Shown here: in pieces, positions 18,626 to 28,082 of the stretch
How the letters are laid out: each line of letters begins with the position of its first letter
Numbering within the stretch: position 1 is the first letter of the stretch
Source of the DNA: Hyphomonadaceae bacterium
GTDB lineage: Bacteria > Pseudomonadota > Alphaproteobacteria > Caulobacterales > Aquidulcibacteraceae
Reading direction: 5' to 3'
Assembly: GCA_019636095.1 (NCBI GenBank)
Contig: JAHBYF010000001.1
Location: 496,001-560,000 of the forward strand
Length of the DNA: 64,000 bases
Position numbers and translations under genes: made by a program
Notes under the pieces: generated by a model
The model's input: only the letters and a program-made list of their open reading frames with translations
What the model was told of the DNA's origin: nothing
Database searches by the model: none

Positions 18626-18796
18626 CTAGCGTTTCTGTTCAATCCGTTGCAGCGCCATCCACGCGGCCACTTCGAAGATTTGCGTAAGCGCTTTGGAGTG
18701 CGGCCTGCACAGACGGGCTAGTTCTTCTGACTTGTCGGCGATGTGCTCCCAAAAAGCCTCATCGATGAGAGGTCTATTTTCTCGCTGTTGCATCAT
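18626..18796 (-). CDS. Small conserved protein (paralogue of 25372-25530), unknown function
   Basis: The protein has 56 residues from the first of two adjacent ATG codons (18796), which directly follows a hairpin with AAGGAGG in its loop. The core reads FWEHIADKSEELARLC, then RPHSKALTQIFEVAAWMAL. It matches, position for position, FWERIADGAEELANLC and RPHSQGITRIFELAAIFAL of the paralogue at 25372-25530. The chain is mostly helical with one conserved Cys in LCRPHS. No named family is recognised. Conservation of both protein and leader structure in two places argues that it is real and regulated. It might be a small regulator or an adaptor. Confidence 0.7.
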   Translation of the reverse strand: MMQQRENRPLIDEAFWEHIADKSEELARLCRPHSKALTQIFEVAAWMALQRIEQKR

Positions 18797-18817
18797 GCGC
18801 CCCCCTCCTTGGGGCGC
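18797..18817 (-). promoter_or_regulatory. SD-in-loop hairpin at the start of the 18626-18796 gene
   Basis: On the mRNA the arms GCGCCCC and GGGGCGC (7 bp) enclose the loop AAGGAGG, the full Shine-Dalgarno sequence. The 3' arm ends exactly one base before the start codon. Translation could depend on accessibility of this loop. The paralogous gene has the same architecture with a different stem sequence (25531-25555). Confidence 0.6.
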
Positions 18818-18878
18818 CCGCAACAGAGATGTCTGTTCGCGCAGTTATCCACATGAGGCCTATGTGATTTTTCGCACA

Positions 18879-19022
18879 TTAGAAACTGCGTATGGTGGTC
18901 CACGCTGCCCACAATAGAAGAGCGAGGATCGCCCAAAACAGGACGCGCAGCCAAGGCCGCCAAGCATTGAGCCGCTTGCGCTCGGCGTCTCGCTCAGCTG
19001 GAGGCGGCCAGTACTCCGGCAT
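18879..19022 (-). CDS. 47-residue single-span membrane protein
   Basis: The ATG at 19022 follows immediately after the manC stop (TGA then ATG), so translation could be coupled by reinitiation. The peptide begins with Pro/charged residues (MPEYWPPPAERDAERKR). It then has a basic-aromatic stretch and one hydrophobic span (VLFWAILALLLWAAWT), ending TIRSF. Positively charged residues before the span suggest the N-terminus stays in the cytoplasm. It is too short for most gene callers, but composition and coupling support it. Function unknown. Confidence 0.5.
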   Translation of the reverse strand: MPEYWPPPAERDAERKRLNAWRPWLRVLFWAILALLLWAAWTTIRSF

Positions 19023-20063
19023 TCAGTTGATGTCCCGCGCTGCGCGCCTCAGCGCATCGCGGTCGCGCACAAGTGTGCGTGGCGCGATCAATAGCCCTTG
19101 GGCGCACGCAACGACCACAAGGTCTTCGCCTTCAATCGCCACAGCTCTCACGCCGCTTGCGATCATGTTGGCCACATCGGCGCCTGCCGCCGAGCCGAGC
19201 ACAGCAAAATCATCCGCGTCGCGCGGCGCCAGGCGCCAAACCTCGGCCCAAGAGCCCACATCGGCCCAGCCAATCTCGCACGGCGCGACAGCGGCGCGGG
19301 TGGTGTGCTCCATGACGGCGATGTCGAGCGGGAGATTGGGCGCGGCGGCGTATTCCGCACTCAATCGGATTTCATTGTTGCGTTCAGCGTCGCGAAGCGA
19401 GGCGAGGGCGTGGTCGCGAATCTCAGCGTTGGCGCTGAACTCCGCCAGCAACACGTCCGGCGCAAAAAGGAACATGCCGCTGTTCCAAGAAAAGCCGCCG
19501 TCCGCGAGATAATGCTCTGCTGTCTCCGCGTCTGGTTTTTCCTTAAACGCTTGAACGGCAAAGATTCCGTGACCAAGCGCGGCGCCGCGCTTGATGTAAC
19601 CGTAACCGGTCGCGGCGTGGTTGGGCGCGATGCCGAAGGTGACGATCCGCTCGCGCGCGTATTCAGCAGCGCTCTGAACGGCGTCATGAAATGCGGCGAC
19701 GTTCGCGATGACGTGATCGGAAGGGATGAGCAGAACCAGCGCGCCGGCGTCGATCTCGCGCGCGAGTGCAGCGGCAACTGCAGCGACCGCGGCGGTGTTG
19801 CGCGCGGCGGGTTCGACGACGATGGCGCCCGGCTCTGTATTCGCTTCTTCAAATGCGGAGCGGACATGCGACACATGCTTTTCGCCGCACAACACGATTG
19901 GCGGGGCAAACACGGCGCCGCTGACGCGCGCGACTGTCTCCGCGAACATCGTGCGCGGCCCCATCAGCCCATGGAATTGTTTCGGGTGATCTTCCGTCGA
20001 GAGCGGCCACAACCGCGTGCCGGCGCCGCCGGACATGATCGCGGGTATGATCCTCAGGGTCAT
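19023..20063 (-). CDS. manC: Mannose-1-phosphate guanylyltransferase
   Basis: The protein has 346 residues, the short form without a C-terminal mannose-6-phosphate isomerase domain. It makes GDP-mannose from GTP and mannose 1-phosphate. The N-terminal signature is IPAIMSGGAGTRLWPLSTEDHPKQF. Other hallmarks are EPAARNTAAVAAVAA, LIPSDHVI, TGYGYI, AFKEKPDAETAEHYL, FSWNSGMFLF and EIGWADVGSW. The ATG abuts the TAG of the upstream epimerase gene, placing both in one operon. GDP-mannose would feed mannosyl or fucosyl residues of the surface polymer. Confidence 0.94.
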   Translation of the reverse strand: MTLRIIPAIMSGGAGTRLWPLSTEDHPKQFHGLMGPRTMFAETVARVSGAVFAPPIVLCGEKHVSHVRSAFEEANTEPGAIVVEPAARNTAAVAAVAAALAREIDAGALVLLIPSDHVIANVAAFHDAVQSAAEYARERIVTFGIAPNHAATGYGYIKRGAALGHGIFAVQAFKEKPDAETAEHYLADGGFSWNSGMFLFAPDVLLAEFSANAEIRDHALASLRDAERNNEIRLSAEYAAAPNLPLDIAVMEHTTRAAVAPCEIGWADVGSWAEVWRLAPRDADDFAVLGSAAGADVANMIASGVRAVAIEGEDLVVVACAQGLLIAPRTLVRDRDALRRAARDIN

Positions 20064-21074
20064 CTAGACCCTGTAATACTCCCGATACCACTCAACAAAG
20101 CGTTTCACGCCGACTTCAATCGGCGTGCGCGGCGCGAAATCGACGTCGCGCGCGAGATCGTCAACGTCGGCGAAGGTCGCCGGCACGTCGCCCGGTTGCA
20201 TCGGCAACATGTTCTTCGTCGCTTCCTGGCCGAGTTCTTTCTCAAGGATGGCGATGACATCCAAGAGCTTCGCCGGCGAATGGTTTCCGATATTGTAGAT
20301 CTGATAGGGCGCGTTCGAAGTCGCCGGATCGGGCGCAAGGCTATCCCAGTTCGGGTTCGGCGCCGGGATGCGCAGGCCGACGCGATAAAGCGACTCCACG
20401 ATGTCATCCACATAGGTGAAATCGCGCTGCATCATGCCGTTGTTGAAGACGTCGATCGGCTTGCCCTCAAGGATCGCCTTGGTGAACAGGAACATCATCA
20501 TGTCCGGGCGCCCCCAGGGCCCATAGACCGTGAAGAAGCGGAGGCCCGTGACCGGCAGGCGATAGAGGTGCGCATACGAGTGCGCGAAGAGCTCGTTGGC
20601 CTTCTTGGAAGCGGCGTAGACGCTGAGCGGATGGTCGACGTTCTGGTGGACCGAGAAGGGCATCTTGGTGCCGGCGCCGTACACCGAACTCGAAGACGCG
20701 AAAACGAGATGGCCCGTCTTGTTGTAACGGCAGCACTCGAGAATGTTCATGAACCCTTCGAGGTTCGCGGAAACATAGGCTTGCGGGTTCACCAGCGAGT
20801 AGCGGACGCCAGCTTGCGCTGCGAGATTGTAGACGAGATCGAATTTGTGCTCCTCGAAGAGCGCCTTTAGCGCCGCGGCGTCTTCAAGTTCGGCCTTAAC
20901 GAATGTGAAGCCGGATTTCTCCTGCAGGCGCTTCACACGGGCTTGCTTCAGTTCGACGCTATAATAGTCGGATAGACAATCGTAACCGATCACTGTGCGC
21001 CCTTCGCGCAGCAGCCGTTCCGACAGGTGATAGCCGATGAAACCGGCGGCGCCGGTCACAAGCACGGGCTTCAT
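20064..21074 (-). CDS. UDP-glucuronate 4-epimerase-like NAD-dependent epimerase
   Basis: The protein has 336 residues and belongs to the extended short-chain dehydrogenase family. The NAD-binding motif GAAGFIG lies near the N-terminus. The active site comprises the Ser region [16 protein letters not shown] and YAASKKANE (YxxxK). [19 protein letters not shown] and the C-terminal [16 protein letters not shown] are typical of the LpsL/CapI UDP-glucuronate 4-epimerases, which make UDP-galacturonate. Other UDP-sugar 4-epimerase activity is possible. It is the first gene of an operon with manC and the small membrane protein, divergent from the dehydrogenase at 21192. Confidence 0.88.
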   Translation of the reverse strand: MKPVLVTGAAGFIGYHLSERLLREGRTVIGYDCLSDYYSVELKQARVKRLQEKSGFTFVKAELEDAAALKALFEEHKFDLVYNLAAQAGVRYSLVNPQAYVSANLEGFMNILECCRYNKTGHLVFASSSSVYGAGTKMPFSVHQNVDHPLSVYAASKKANELFAHSYAHLYRLPVTGLRFFTVYGPWGRPDMMMFLFTKAILEGKPIDVFNNGMMQRDFTYVDDIVESLYRVGLRIPAPNPNWDSLAPDPATSNAPYQIYNIGNHSPAKLLDVIAILEKELGQEATKNMLPMQPGDVPATFADVDDLARDVDFAPRTPIEVGVKRFVEWYREYYRV

Positions 21075-21191
21075 GTTCTTAACGCTCTTTCGACACAGCG
21101 TGACAGGTGTGCGCTGTTGTTTTCAATGTGGCGTTTCGATAAGTGGAGACGCTAGCGAAATCAACTCACCGTCGACATTTCAGAGTTAATC

Positions 21192-22452
<1,261 letters not shown>

Positions 22453-22472
<20 letters not shown>

Positions 22473-23631
22473 CTCCCAACGCGCCCATCAGGGCGGCGGT
22501 CAAGAGCAGCGTCGCCATCCACCATTCTTGCCATAGGCTCCACCCGACATTGGCCATGAGCCCGAACATCGCGAGCACCGCTGTGGTGGCCGCGCCGGCA
22601 TAGCGGTCGTGCGCGAAGGCGCGTGACAGCCGCCAGCCGCCGTAAACCAGCAACGCTGCCGCGAGCACGGCGCCAACGAGCCCAAGGTCGTGCCATACCT
22701 GCAGTGAGGCGCTGTGCGGATGCACGGGGATGCCGCGCGTTTCGAGGCCGCGCACGACAAGCATGTCCGTAGTGGTGCGTCCCGCATCGATGCCATGACC
22801 GAAAAGGGGTCGCTCCATGATCCTTGCGCAGGTGTAGCGCCAGATGGCGATGCGATGCGCCCAGCTGAGCGGGACACTCTCAAGCAGCCGCGGGCTTGCG
22901 ACGAGGATGGGCGTCGCGAAGGGTGCAATCAGCATCCATAAGGCGAGGCCGAAAGAAGTCGCGAGGATCATCAGGCGCGGCAGGAAGAGCGCAATTGCGA
23001 GCGCGAAGGCGCCGAAGCTGAAGCCGATGGCGGTCGAGAGTTGGTCGAACTGAAGCGAAAGCAGGAAGCAGATGACGGCAATAGCGACGGCCAGCACCGC
23101 GTGACCGGTGACGCGTTGCGCCAGCAGCCAGCCGATGATTGGCCAGACCAGAGCGAGGAGCACGATAAGCCCGCGGCTGGGGTTGCGGTTGAGTTCCCCC
23201 TCGGGGACGTCCGGTTGGATTGCGTGGTTGAGGGGCATATCGAACGCGGCCTCGACGCCCAAAAGAAGCGATAGAACCAGGAAGGCGGCGACAGCTGCCC
23301 ACAGCGCCAAAGCACTCGATTTTTCGCTCGCAGCCGCGGCAGCGATGAAGGGAATGCCGAGCGCGAGCAGCGTGCAGGTCTTGGCGGCGGTGGGCCCATC
23401 CCAAGGTGACCAGAGGCTGCTGACGGCCGCCCAGCCGGCCCAGGCCACCAATATTCCCAGTCCGACGGGCCTCTTTTCAAGCACTTGCCGGAAGAGCCCG
23501 GTCCCAAGCGATAGGATCCCGGCCAACGAAAGCAGCACCGGCAACGCCATCGCCCCGCCAGCAGCCACAGCCGGTAAGAGCGCGAAAAATGCCGCGCGTG
23601 CGAAATCGGCCGGCCCAAGTTTTGTTCTCAT
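22453..23631 (-). CDS. O-antigen ligase / Wzy-type polymerase family membrane protein
   Basis: The protein has 392 residues from the ATG at 23631, chosen because AAGGA lies seven bases upstream. The earlier in-frame ATG at 23661 lacks a site. About ten or more hydrophobic segments are visible. A large periplasmic loop includes ERPLFGHGIDAG and HPHSASLQVWHDLGLVG, the Wzy_C motif with conserved His and Arg residues. Members transfer glycan from undecaprenyl diphosphate to lipid A core, protein or a growing chain. Whether it is a ligase or a polymerase cannot be told. An ABC exporter is present, which would favour a ligase role. Confidence 0.82.
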
Positions 23632-23806
23632 GCCTGCTTCCTTGGCATCATCAGCGACCATTTCGTAAGCAACATTTCAGCACCGTCACCGGATTAGGCC
23701 GCGTTAGTACTTGTCTGGCATTCGTTTTTAGTGCTTTTGTTACGCCTCTAGCGCGTATTGGGGACCCCGGAAGGGGACGGCGCGCTGAGTCGCGCGGGAG
23801 CGGTAA

Positions 23807-24397
23807 ATGGCGGGACAGCCCTCGAAGTATGAACGCGAAGTGCGCGACACGATTGTCAAATCGAGTCTTACCGGCGTCGCTGCTGCGGCCTTGGCAGTGA
23901 CGTTTGCCTCGCCCGCCGGCTTCGGCGGCATGATCGGTGAAACACTTGCCTCTAATTTCGGGTTCGATTCGAATGCTCGCGCCGCTGACAATCCCTATGC
24001 AAATCTTCCCGCGTATCCAGCACCGCTCTCGCAATCAGAGCTGAGCGAGATTCGCGGCCAACTTGCGTCAACGGTCGCCTCGCTCGAAATCACCCGCGCC
24101 GCGACAGACGATAAAATTGAGCATGTTCGCGCGCTCGCGATGGGTGATGGCCTGGTCACGTTTACGCCGACGCATGCGCCGGTGCGCGCCTCAGCGGCGC
24201 CGGAAGCGCTGCGCCTCACGCTCAGCGAGCCAGCGACCTTCTCCGAAGCGCCGGTTGAGGCCTACGTCATCGAAGCGCCTGTCGAAGCCACCGCTATGCC
24301 CGTCAGCTATGCCGGCCCGAGCTACGAGCAGAGCGTGCCCTACCGCGACCCACATTTGGAACTCGCGGATCTCATCCTCGCGCACGAGAGCTTCTGA
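23807..24397 (+). CDS. Membrane-anchored protein, paralogue of the 9031 protein
   Basis: The protein has 196 residues. Residues about 18-45 form one hydrophobic segment after a basic/acidic N-terminus. The C-terminal part is Pro/Ala/Glu rich, likely extended. Residues 96-110, TRAATDDKIEHVRAL, align with ARATTDDNVSRLQAL in the small protein at 9031-9318. The preceding helix also has the same Leu/Ala spacing. The family was not recognised. GGGAGCGG precedes the ATG. It is located between the O-antigen-ligase gene and a GT2 gene, so an envelope role is likely but unproven. Confidence 0.6.
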   Translation: MAGQPSKYEREVRDTIVKSSLTGVAAAALAVTFASPAGFGGMIGETLASNFGFDSNARAADNPYANLPAYPAPLSQSELSEIRGQLASTVASLEITRAATDDKIEHVRALAMGDGLVTFTPTHAPVRASAAPEALRLTLSEPATFSEAPVEAYVIEAPVEATAMPVSYAGPSYEQSVPYRDPHLELADLILAHESF

Positions 24398-24479
24398 GCG
24401 CCAGTTGCTTTGAGTTTGTGGCCGAGGCGCATCTGCGTCTGGCCTCGACGTATGCCTGTACGCCGCGTAAGACGCGCCA

Positions 24480-25301
24480 GTGAGTGTTTGCGCGATCGTC
24501 GTCAGCTATCGAACTGGTGAGGCGCTGAAGGCGTGTCTCGCAGCACTGCTTGCGGTTGAGGGGCTGAGCGAGATCTCGATCGCCGACAATGGCAATGACG
24601 CCGATGGCGCTGCCTTGATCGACGCTGCAGCGGCGCGGGACGGGCGTGTGCGTATTCTGCGCGGACAAGGCAATATTGGGTTTGCGGCCGCCTGCAATCT
24701 GGCCGTTCGCGACGCGCAGGCTGACGTTCTGGCGTTCGTCAACCCCGATGTCATTCTCGAACTGGACGCAATCACGCGCCTCAGCGCCGTGCTCACCGCC
24801 GCGCCGCCGCCAGCAATTGTTGGCGGCGATCTCCGTGACGAGCAGGGCCGGCCCGAGCGTGGCGGCCGCCGCGAACGTTTGACCCTCTGGCGAGCAGTCA
24901 CGTCGTTCACCGGCCTGACGCGTCTGGGCTTTCGCGACTTCAATAGGCATACCGATCCGCTTCCAAACGCGCCCGCGCCCACGGGCGCAATCAGCGGCGC
25001 GCTTTTCGTTATTCGCCGAGCCGACTTCGAGCGCCTCGGCGGTTTCGACGAGGGCTACTTCCTTCACGTCGAGGATCTCGATCTTTGCCGCCGCGCCGAG
25101 GATGCCGGCATGCGCGTTCTCTTCTTGCCTGGTCCGCACGGACGTCACCTGCGCTCAACCAGCCAAGCCGACGCACGCGACATCGCTCGTCACAAAGCGC
25201 GCAGCATGGCGCGCTACTTCCGCAAGTTCGCAAAGGGTCCGCTGGACGGCGCGCTAGCGGTCATTGCGGGGTGGGTTTTGGTGGGAGTGGTTCGGCGGTG
25301 A
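24480..25301 (+). CDS. Glycosyltransferase family 2
   Basis: The protein has 273 residues with a GTG start (MSVCAIVVSYRTGEALKACL). GT-A motifs are SIADNGNDADG, GNIGFAAACNLAVRDAQAD, LAFVNPDVIL as the metal-binding NPD variant, and SGALFVIRRADFERLGGFDEGYFLHVEDLDLCRR. The last carries the acceptor-site ED(x)D pattern. This is the rhamnosyltransferase-like GT2 group. It acts in the cytoplasm on lipid-linked glycans. A hydrophobic C-terminus (AVIAGWVLVGVV) may tether it to the membrane. Donor is unknown; dTDP-rhamnose is plausible given rmlABCD nearby. Confidence 0.85.
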   Translation: MSVCAIVVSYRTGEALKACLAALLAVEGLSEISIADNGNDADGAALIDAAAARDGRVRILRGQGNIGFAAACNLAVRDAQADVLAFVNPDVILELDAITRLSAVLTAAPPPAIVGGDLRDEQGRPERGGRRERLTLWRAVTSFTGLTRLGFRDFNRHTDPLPNAPAPTGAISGALFVIRRADFERLGGFDEGYFLHVEDLDLCRRAEDAGMRVLFLPGPHGRHLRSTSQADARDIARHKARSMARYFRKFAKGPLDGALAVIAGWVLVGVVRR

Positions 25302-25343
25302 AGGGGATAACCCCGATCTCGCTCGGCGCGCTTTGTAACCGCC

Positions 25344-25360
25344 CGCCGCGTTCTGCGGCG
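25344..25360 (-). terminator. GTTCT-loop hairpin downstream of the 25372 gene
   Basis: The arms CGCCGC and GCGGCG enclose the loop GTTCT, 11 bases beyond the stop of the small gene at 25372-25530. It shares loop, inner stem and relative position with the hairpin at 18593-18615. No T tract is seen. Confidence 0.45.
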
Positions 25361-25371
25361 AGCAACGCTAG

Positions 25372-25530
25372 CTAAGAGTTCTGGTCGTACCGTTCGAGAG
25401 CAAATATCGCAGCGAGTTCAAATATGCGCGTAATTCCTTGCGAGTGGGGTCTGCAAAGATTCGCGAGCTCTTCGGCTCCATCCGCGATGCGTTCCCAGAA
25501 ATCGGCGGTTGGCTTTAGTTCTACTTGCAT
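25372..25530 (-). CDS. Small conserved protein (paralogue of 18626-18796), unknown function
   Basis: The protein has 52 residues, starting at the ATG at 25530. The core FWERIADGAEELANLC and RPHSQGITRIFELAAIFAL matches the 56-residue protein at 18626-18796, with about 60 percent identity over the aligned part by eye. N-terminal and C-terminal tails differ. The conserved LCRPHS stretch and helical flanks suggest a compact helical fold. The start codon directly follows a perfect hairpin that presents AAGGAGG. Function is unknown. Two copies with the same leader and 3' hairpin in one 7-kb stretch point to a small family with shared regulation. Confidence 0.7.
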   Translation of the reverse strand: MQVELKPTADFWERIADGAEELANLCRPHSQGITRIFELAAIFALERYDQNS

Positions 25531-25555
25531 CTGAGCCCCCTCCTTGAGGGCTCAG
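25531..25555 (-). promoter_or_regulatory. SD-in-loop hairpin at the start of the 25372-25530 gene
   Basis: On the mRNA the arms CTGAGCCC and GGGCTCAG (8 bp, perfect) enclose a loop TCAAGGAGG. The 3' arm ends at the base just before the ATG. The stem sequence differs from the one at 18797-18817, but pairing, loop and distance to the start are kept, which is compensatory evidence for an RNA structure. Confidence 0.65.
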
Positions 25556-25680
25556 TGAACTTCGCGCCTATTATTTCGTCATTGCGCCTCAGGGGCGCCA
25601 GTTTTCCTTCGGGAAGAATGTAAATGTCACCGTCGCTTGGCGAAGCGAGCTTAACGAGCGCATCAAGCGGAAACAGAGAT

Positions 25681-25752
25681 TCATTGACGGTGACGTGCTT
25701 CGACCTGCGCCAACGCGAGATAGAGAAGGCTGAGGCGCATAGATTCAGACAT
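25681..25752 (-). CDS. Very short possible ORF downstream of GT2 gene
   Basis: A 23-residue frame (MSESMRLSLLYLALAQVEAR...) follows AAGGAG at a normal distance. It is in the same phase as the GT2 gene that ends at 25813. A different frame further on (FPLDALVKLASPSDGD, then IYILPEGKLAPL) also reads protein-like but has no start codon. The stretch 25556-25812 may therefore hold a decayed small gene. Weak support. Confidence 0.2.
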   Translation of the reverse strand: MSESMRLSLLYLALAQVEARHRQ

Positions 25753-25812
25753 GTGCGGAAACTCCTTGCGACGCAATTTTGCCGCGAAGGAGTTCGCCGG
25801 ATCGATTGCGTT

Positions 25813-26799
25813 CTATCCCCGGATTTTTCGATGCACCGCGCGGCGCGTGAAGAAGAGGTCAGGAGACCACGCGAGCGCGGCGGCTATGTCTGAGAGCGAG
25901 GCTTTGCGCGTCTTTTGAAGTTCGCGCCGTACCTTCCATATCGGAGCGAGGCCATTCAAACCGGCAAGGATCCCACGCCATCCAGCTAGGCCGCGTCCGC
26001 GCAGCGGCGCGAGCGTCGCCATCAAAGCTGTCGTGATAAGATGCGCCGGAAACAGCAACCCCATCAGCGCGCCCGGCATACATTTGACGAACGTCCACAG
26101 CCGATTGCGCGCGCCGTGAAACTCCGCGAAGGCCGATACCGCGCCGGCGGAACCGCCGCCAACATGCGCGACGACTGCATCAGGCGACTGCACCACGCGC
26201 CAGCCCGCAAGGCGCAATCGGAAGCAGAGATCGACGTCTTCGAAATAACAGAAGTAGCGCGCATCGAAGCCCCCGATGGCTTCAAACGCCTCGCGCCGCA
26301 CCAGCATCGCCGCGCCGCAGGCGGCGAAGGTCTCACCCAGCGGCGGCGCAGATGCTCGGCGCTTGCCGTACCAGGCGCGATAGGCCAAGCCACTCGCATG
26401 TAGGACATCGCCCACGCCATCGAACACGCCGGGAGAATCGGCGCGCAATTGGGTGGAACCGATGGCCGCCGCTTGTGGGTTGCGCTCCGCCGTCTCTAGG
26501 AGCGCGGCGAGCCAACTAGGCTCCGGGAAGGCATCTGGATTGAGGAAGATAAGGTAGGGCGAGGTCCTATCAACCGCAGCCAGGTTGTTTGCCTCGGCAA
26601 ATCCGACATTGCGCTCGCTCTGAATGAGCTCGGCGTCGAACGGAAAGTCGCGCGCATGAGGCCGCTCAGCGGCGTCCGAAGCGTTATCGACAACAACGAG
26701 CCGCCAGCGTGGGTCCGTTTGGGCGGCAAGCGCCTCTGCCTGGCGCTCCCGCCAGCGCGCGCTGTTGTATGTGACAACGATGATGGTGGCTTCGGTCAT
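25813..26799 (-). CDS. Glycosyltransferase family 2
   Basis: The protein has 328 residues. It opens with TIIVVTYNSARWRERQAEAL. Key GT-A motifs are LVVVDNASDAAERP, RNVGFAEANNLAA, YLIFLNPDAFPEPSWLA (NPD metal site), AAMLVRREAFEAIGGFDARYF and YFEDVDLCFRLRLAGW. The C-terminal third carries a hydrophobic region (MGLLFPAHLITTALMATLAPL), suggesting membrane association. It is close in type to rhamnosyltransferases, though not the same as the GT2 at 24480. It likely adds a sugar to the lipid-linked surface polymer. Donor and linkage unknown. Confidence 0.88.
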   Translation of the reverse strand: MTEATIIVVTYNSARWRERQAEALAAQTDPRWRLVVVDNASDAAERPHARDFPFDAELIQSERNVGFAEANNLAAVDRTSPYLIFLNPDAFPEPSWLAALLETAERNPQAAAIGSTQLRADSPGVFDGVGDVLHASGLAYRAWYGKRRASAPPLGETFAACGAAMLVRREAFEAIGGFDARYFCYFEDVDLCFRLRLAGWRVVQSPDAVVAHVGGGSAGAVSAFAEFHGARNRLWTFVKCMPGALMGLLFPAHLITTALMATLAPLRGRGLAGWRGILAGLNGLAPIWKVRRELQKTRKASLSDIAAALAWSPDLFFTRRAVHRKIRG

Positions 26800-26858
26800 C
26801 GGTAGGTCCGAGCCACACTCGGTTGGAAGCGTACCTTATTTTCGCCGAAGCCCCGCCT

Positions 26859-27467
26859 TCACTCGCCTTGGGTGGTTCGCAACGCGCTTGGGGGTGGCTC
26901 AGTTCGTGGAAGTGGTGCCGCTGCCGCTCCTGGGAGCACCGTCACCTGGAAGCCAACAACACGAATCGCTTGCTCTCCATACGATCTGAAACCCAGAAAA
27001 TCGCCCAGGCCTGCGCGCTTTGGTGCCACGCTGTAAACAAATTGATAGTCTGCCGGCTGGTCCGTAACAGGAAACACCCGCCAGCCGCTGTTGCCAACTT
27101 CATTTGTCGAGTAGGCAACCCCGAGGCGAGCCTCGGGCTGCGTGCTGTAGGCGCGCACAGTCACGAGCAATTGGTTGCCACTGACACGATTCTCGAAATC
27201 GTCTGACATCCGAACCGAGACGCCGCCAGTCTTTTGGGCAGATTGGGCCGTCTCGGGCACTGCCGAGATTTCCATTACCCGAGTTCCGTTAACGTCGATC
27301 GGGTTGAACGCGACGCCCTCCGGCACGTTGATGTCTTCAGTCACCACGTCGGTCCAACCGACGAGGTTGGGCATCGCAAGCAAGCCGTCTGCCGTCGACG
27401 TGGGCTGGCTTAGACCGCAAGCCGCTAGCACAATTGATAGCGCTGCGACCGCTGAGAACTTGCGCAT
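26859..27467 (-). CDS. Periplasmic lipoprotein, unknown function
   Basis: The protein has 202 residues from the ATG at 27467, which gives a proper lipoprotein signal (MRKFSAVAALSIVLAAC, lipobox LAAC). The start at 27509 would place charged residues ahead of it. The mature part is beta-rich, with GVSVRMSDDFENRVSG, LLVTVRAYSTQPEARLG and GEQAIRVVGFQVTVLP. This resembles carbohydrate-binding jelly-roll proteins in its alternating pattern, but no family is recognised. The C-terminus is Pro/Ala-rich. Its position between polysaccharide genes suggests an envelope-linked role, which is only contextual. Confidence 0.62.
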   Translation of the reverse strand: MRKFSAVAALSIVLAACGLSQPTSTADGLLAMPNLVGWTDVVTEDINVPEGVAFNPIDVNGTRVMEISAVPETAQSAQKTGGVSVRMSDDFENRVSGNQLLVTVRAYSTQPEARLGVAYSTNEVGNSGWRVFPVTDQPADYQFVYSVAPKRAGLGDFLGFRSYGEQAIRVVGFQVTVLPGAAAAPLPRTEPPPSALRTTQGE

Positions 27468-27509
27468 GACTTTTGTCCAGTTTGCCCTGACTTCACTCAG
27501 CAATTGCAC

Positions 27510-28082
27510 TACTTGAAGGCTAAGGCAAGGTGGCGGCAGGCTTGGAGCTCAGGACCGCGATTGTTGCTCCGCGGCATCGGGGGCGACTTGACAGTGGACG
27601 CGCTTACTGCCTGAAAATTGGTTCGGCGGCGGCGGACGCCGATGACCGCAGGAGTTGCGACAACGCCACTGGGGCGCTCTATCTCAGCAGCAATGGAACG
27701 GCGCGGCTGCCGCTGGTCGGTTGAGACGTTCGCGCCAAGCCCAGCTGTAACAAGTAGCGATCTTATCGTCCCTGGGGCCCAGAATATGACAGCTGGTCAA
27801 TCGCTTTTTGTGACCTCTCTTGTCGCGCGGGCGTACCCTGAAGACTCACTGTCGTTGTTCACTATTGCGCTTTGCCGCCTGGATGGCTGTTGACCCTCGA
27901 ATCGGAGGGACGCTCCTAGCCCGATAGAACAAAACGTGATGCACAATTGGAACGGTCGGTTGATGGTGCTGCTCACCTAGGATCTCGGTGAGGCATGGAA
28001 CCTAACTTTCGCTGATGTCCGGGCTAGGTGTTTGTCGATTTGACCGATTGTAACTACAGCTATCCGGGGGTAGGCTTAGGCG
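27510..28082. other. Gene-poor stretch before the 28083 gene
   Basis: About 570 bases with no supported gene. Short open frames on the plus strand lack ribosome sites and protein-like composition. Base composition is more mixed than in the flanking genes. It probably holds promoters for the divergent lipoprotein and the plus-strand gene, and may mark an old insertion boundary. Confidence 0.4.

Noticed and set aside
19098..20870. 590-residue plus-strand open frame spanning two genes
   Set aside because: It is antisense to both manC and the epimerase, which have full family motifs. Its protein has no recognisable domain.
25624..25893. 89-residue plus-strand frame
   Set aside because: It overlaps the GT2 gene antisense and lacks a ribosome site. 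The minus strand reads better.
27530..27893. Two short plus-strand frames
   Set aside because: No ribosome sites, atypical composition, and overlap in different frames. Treated as non-coding.
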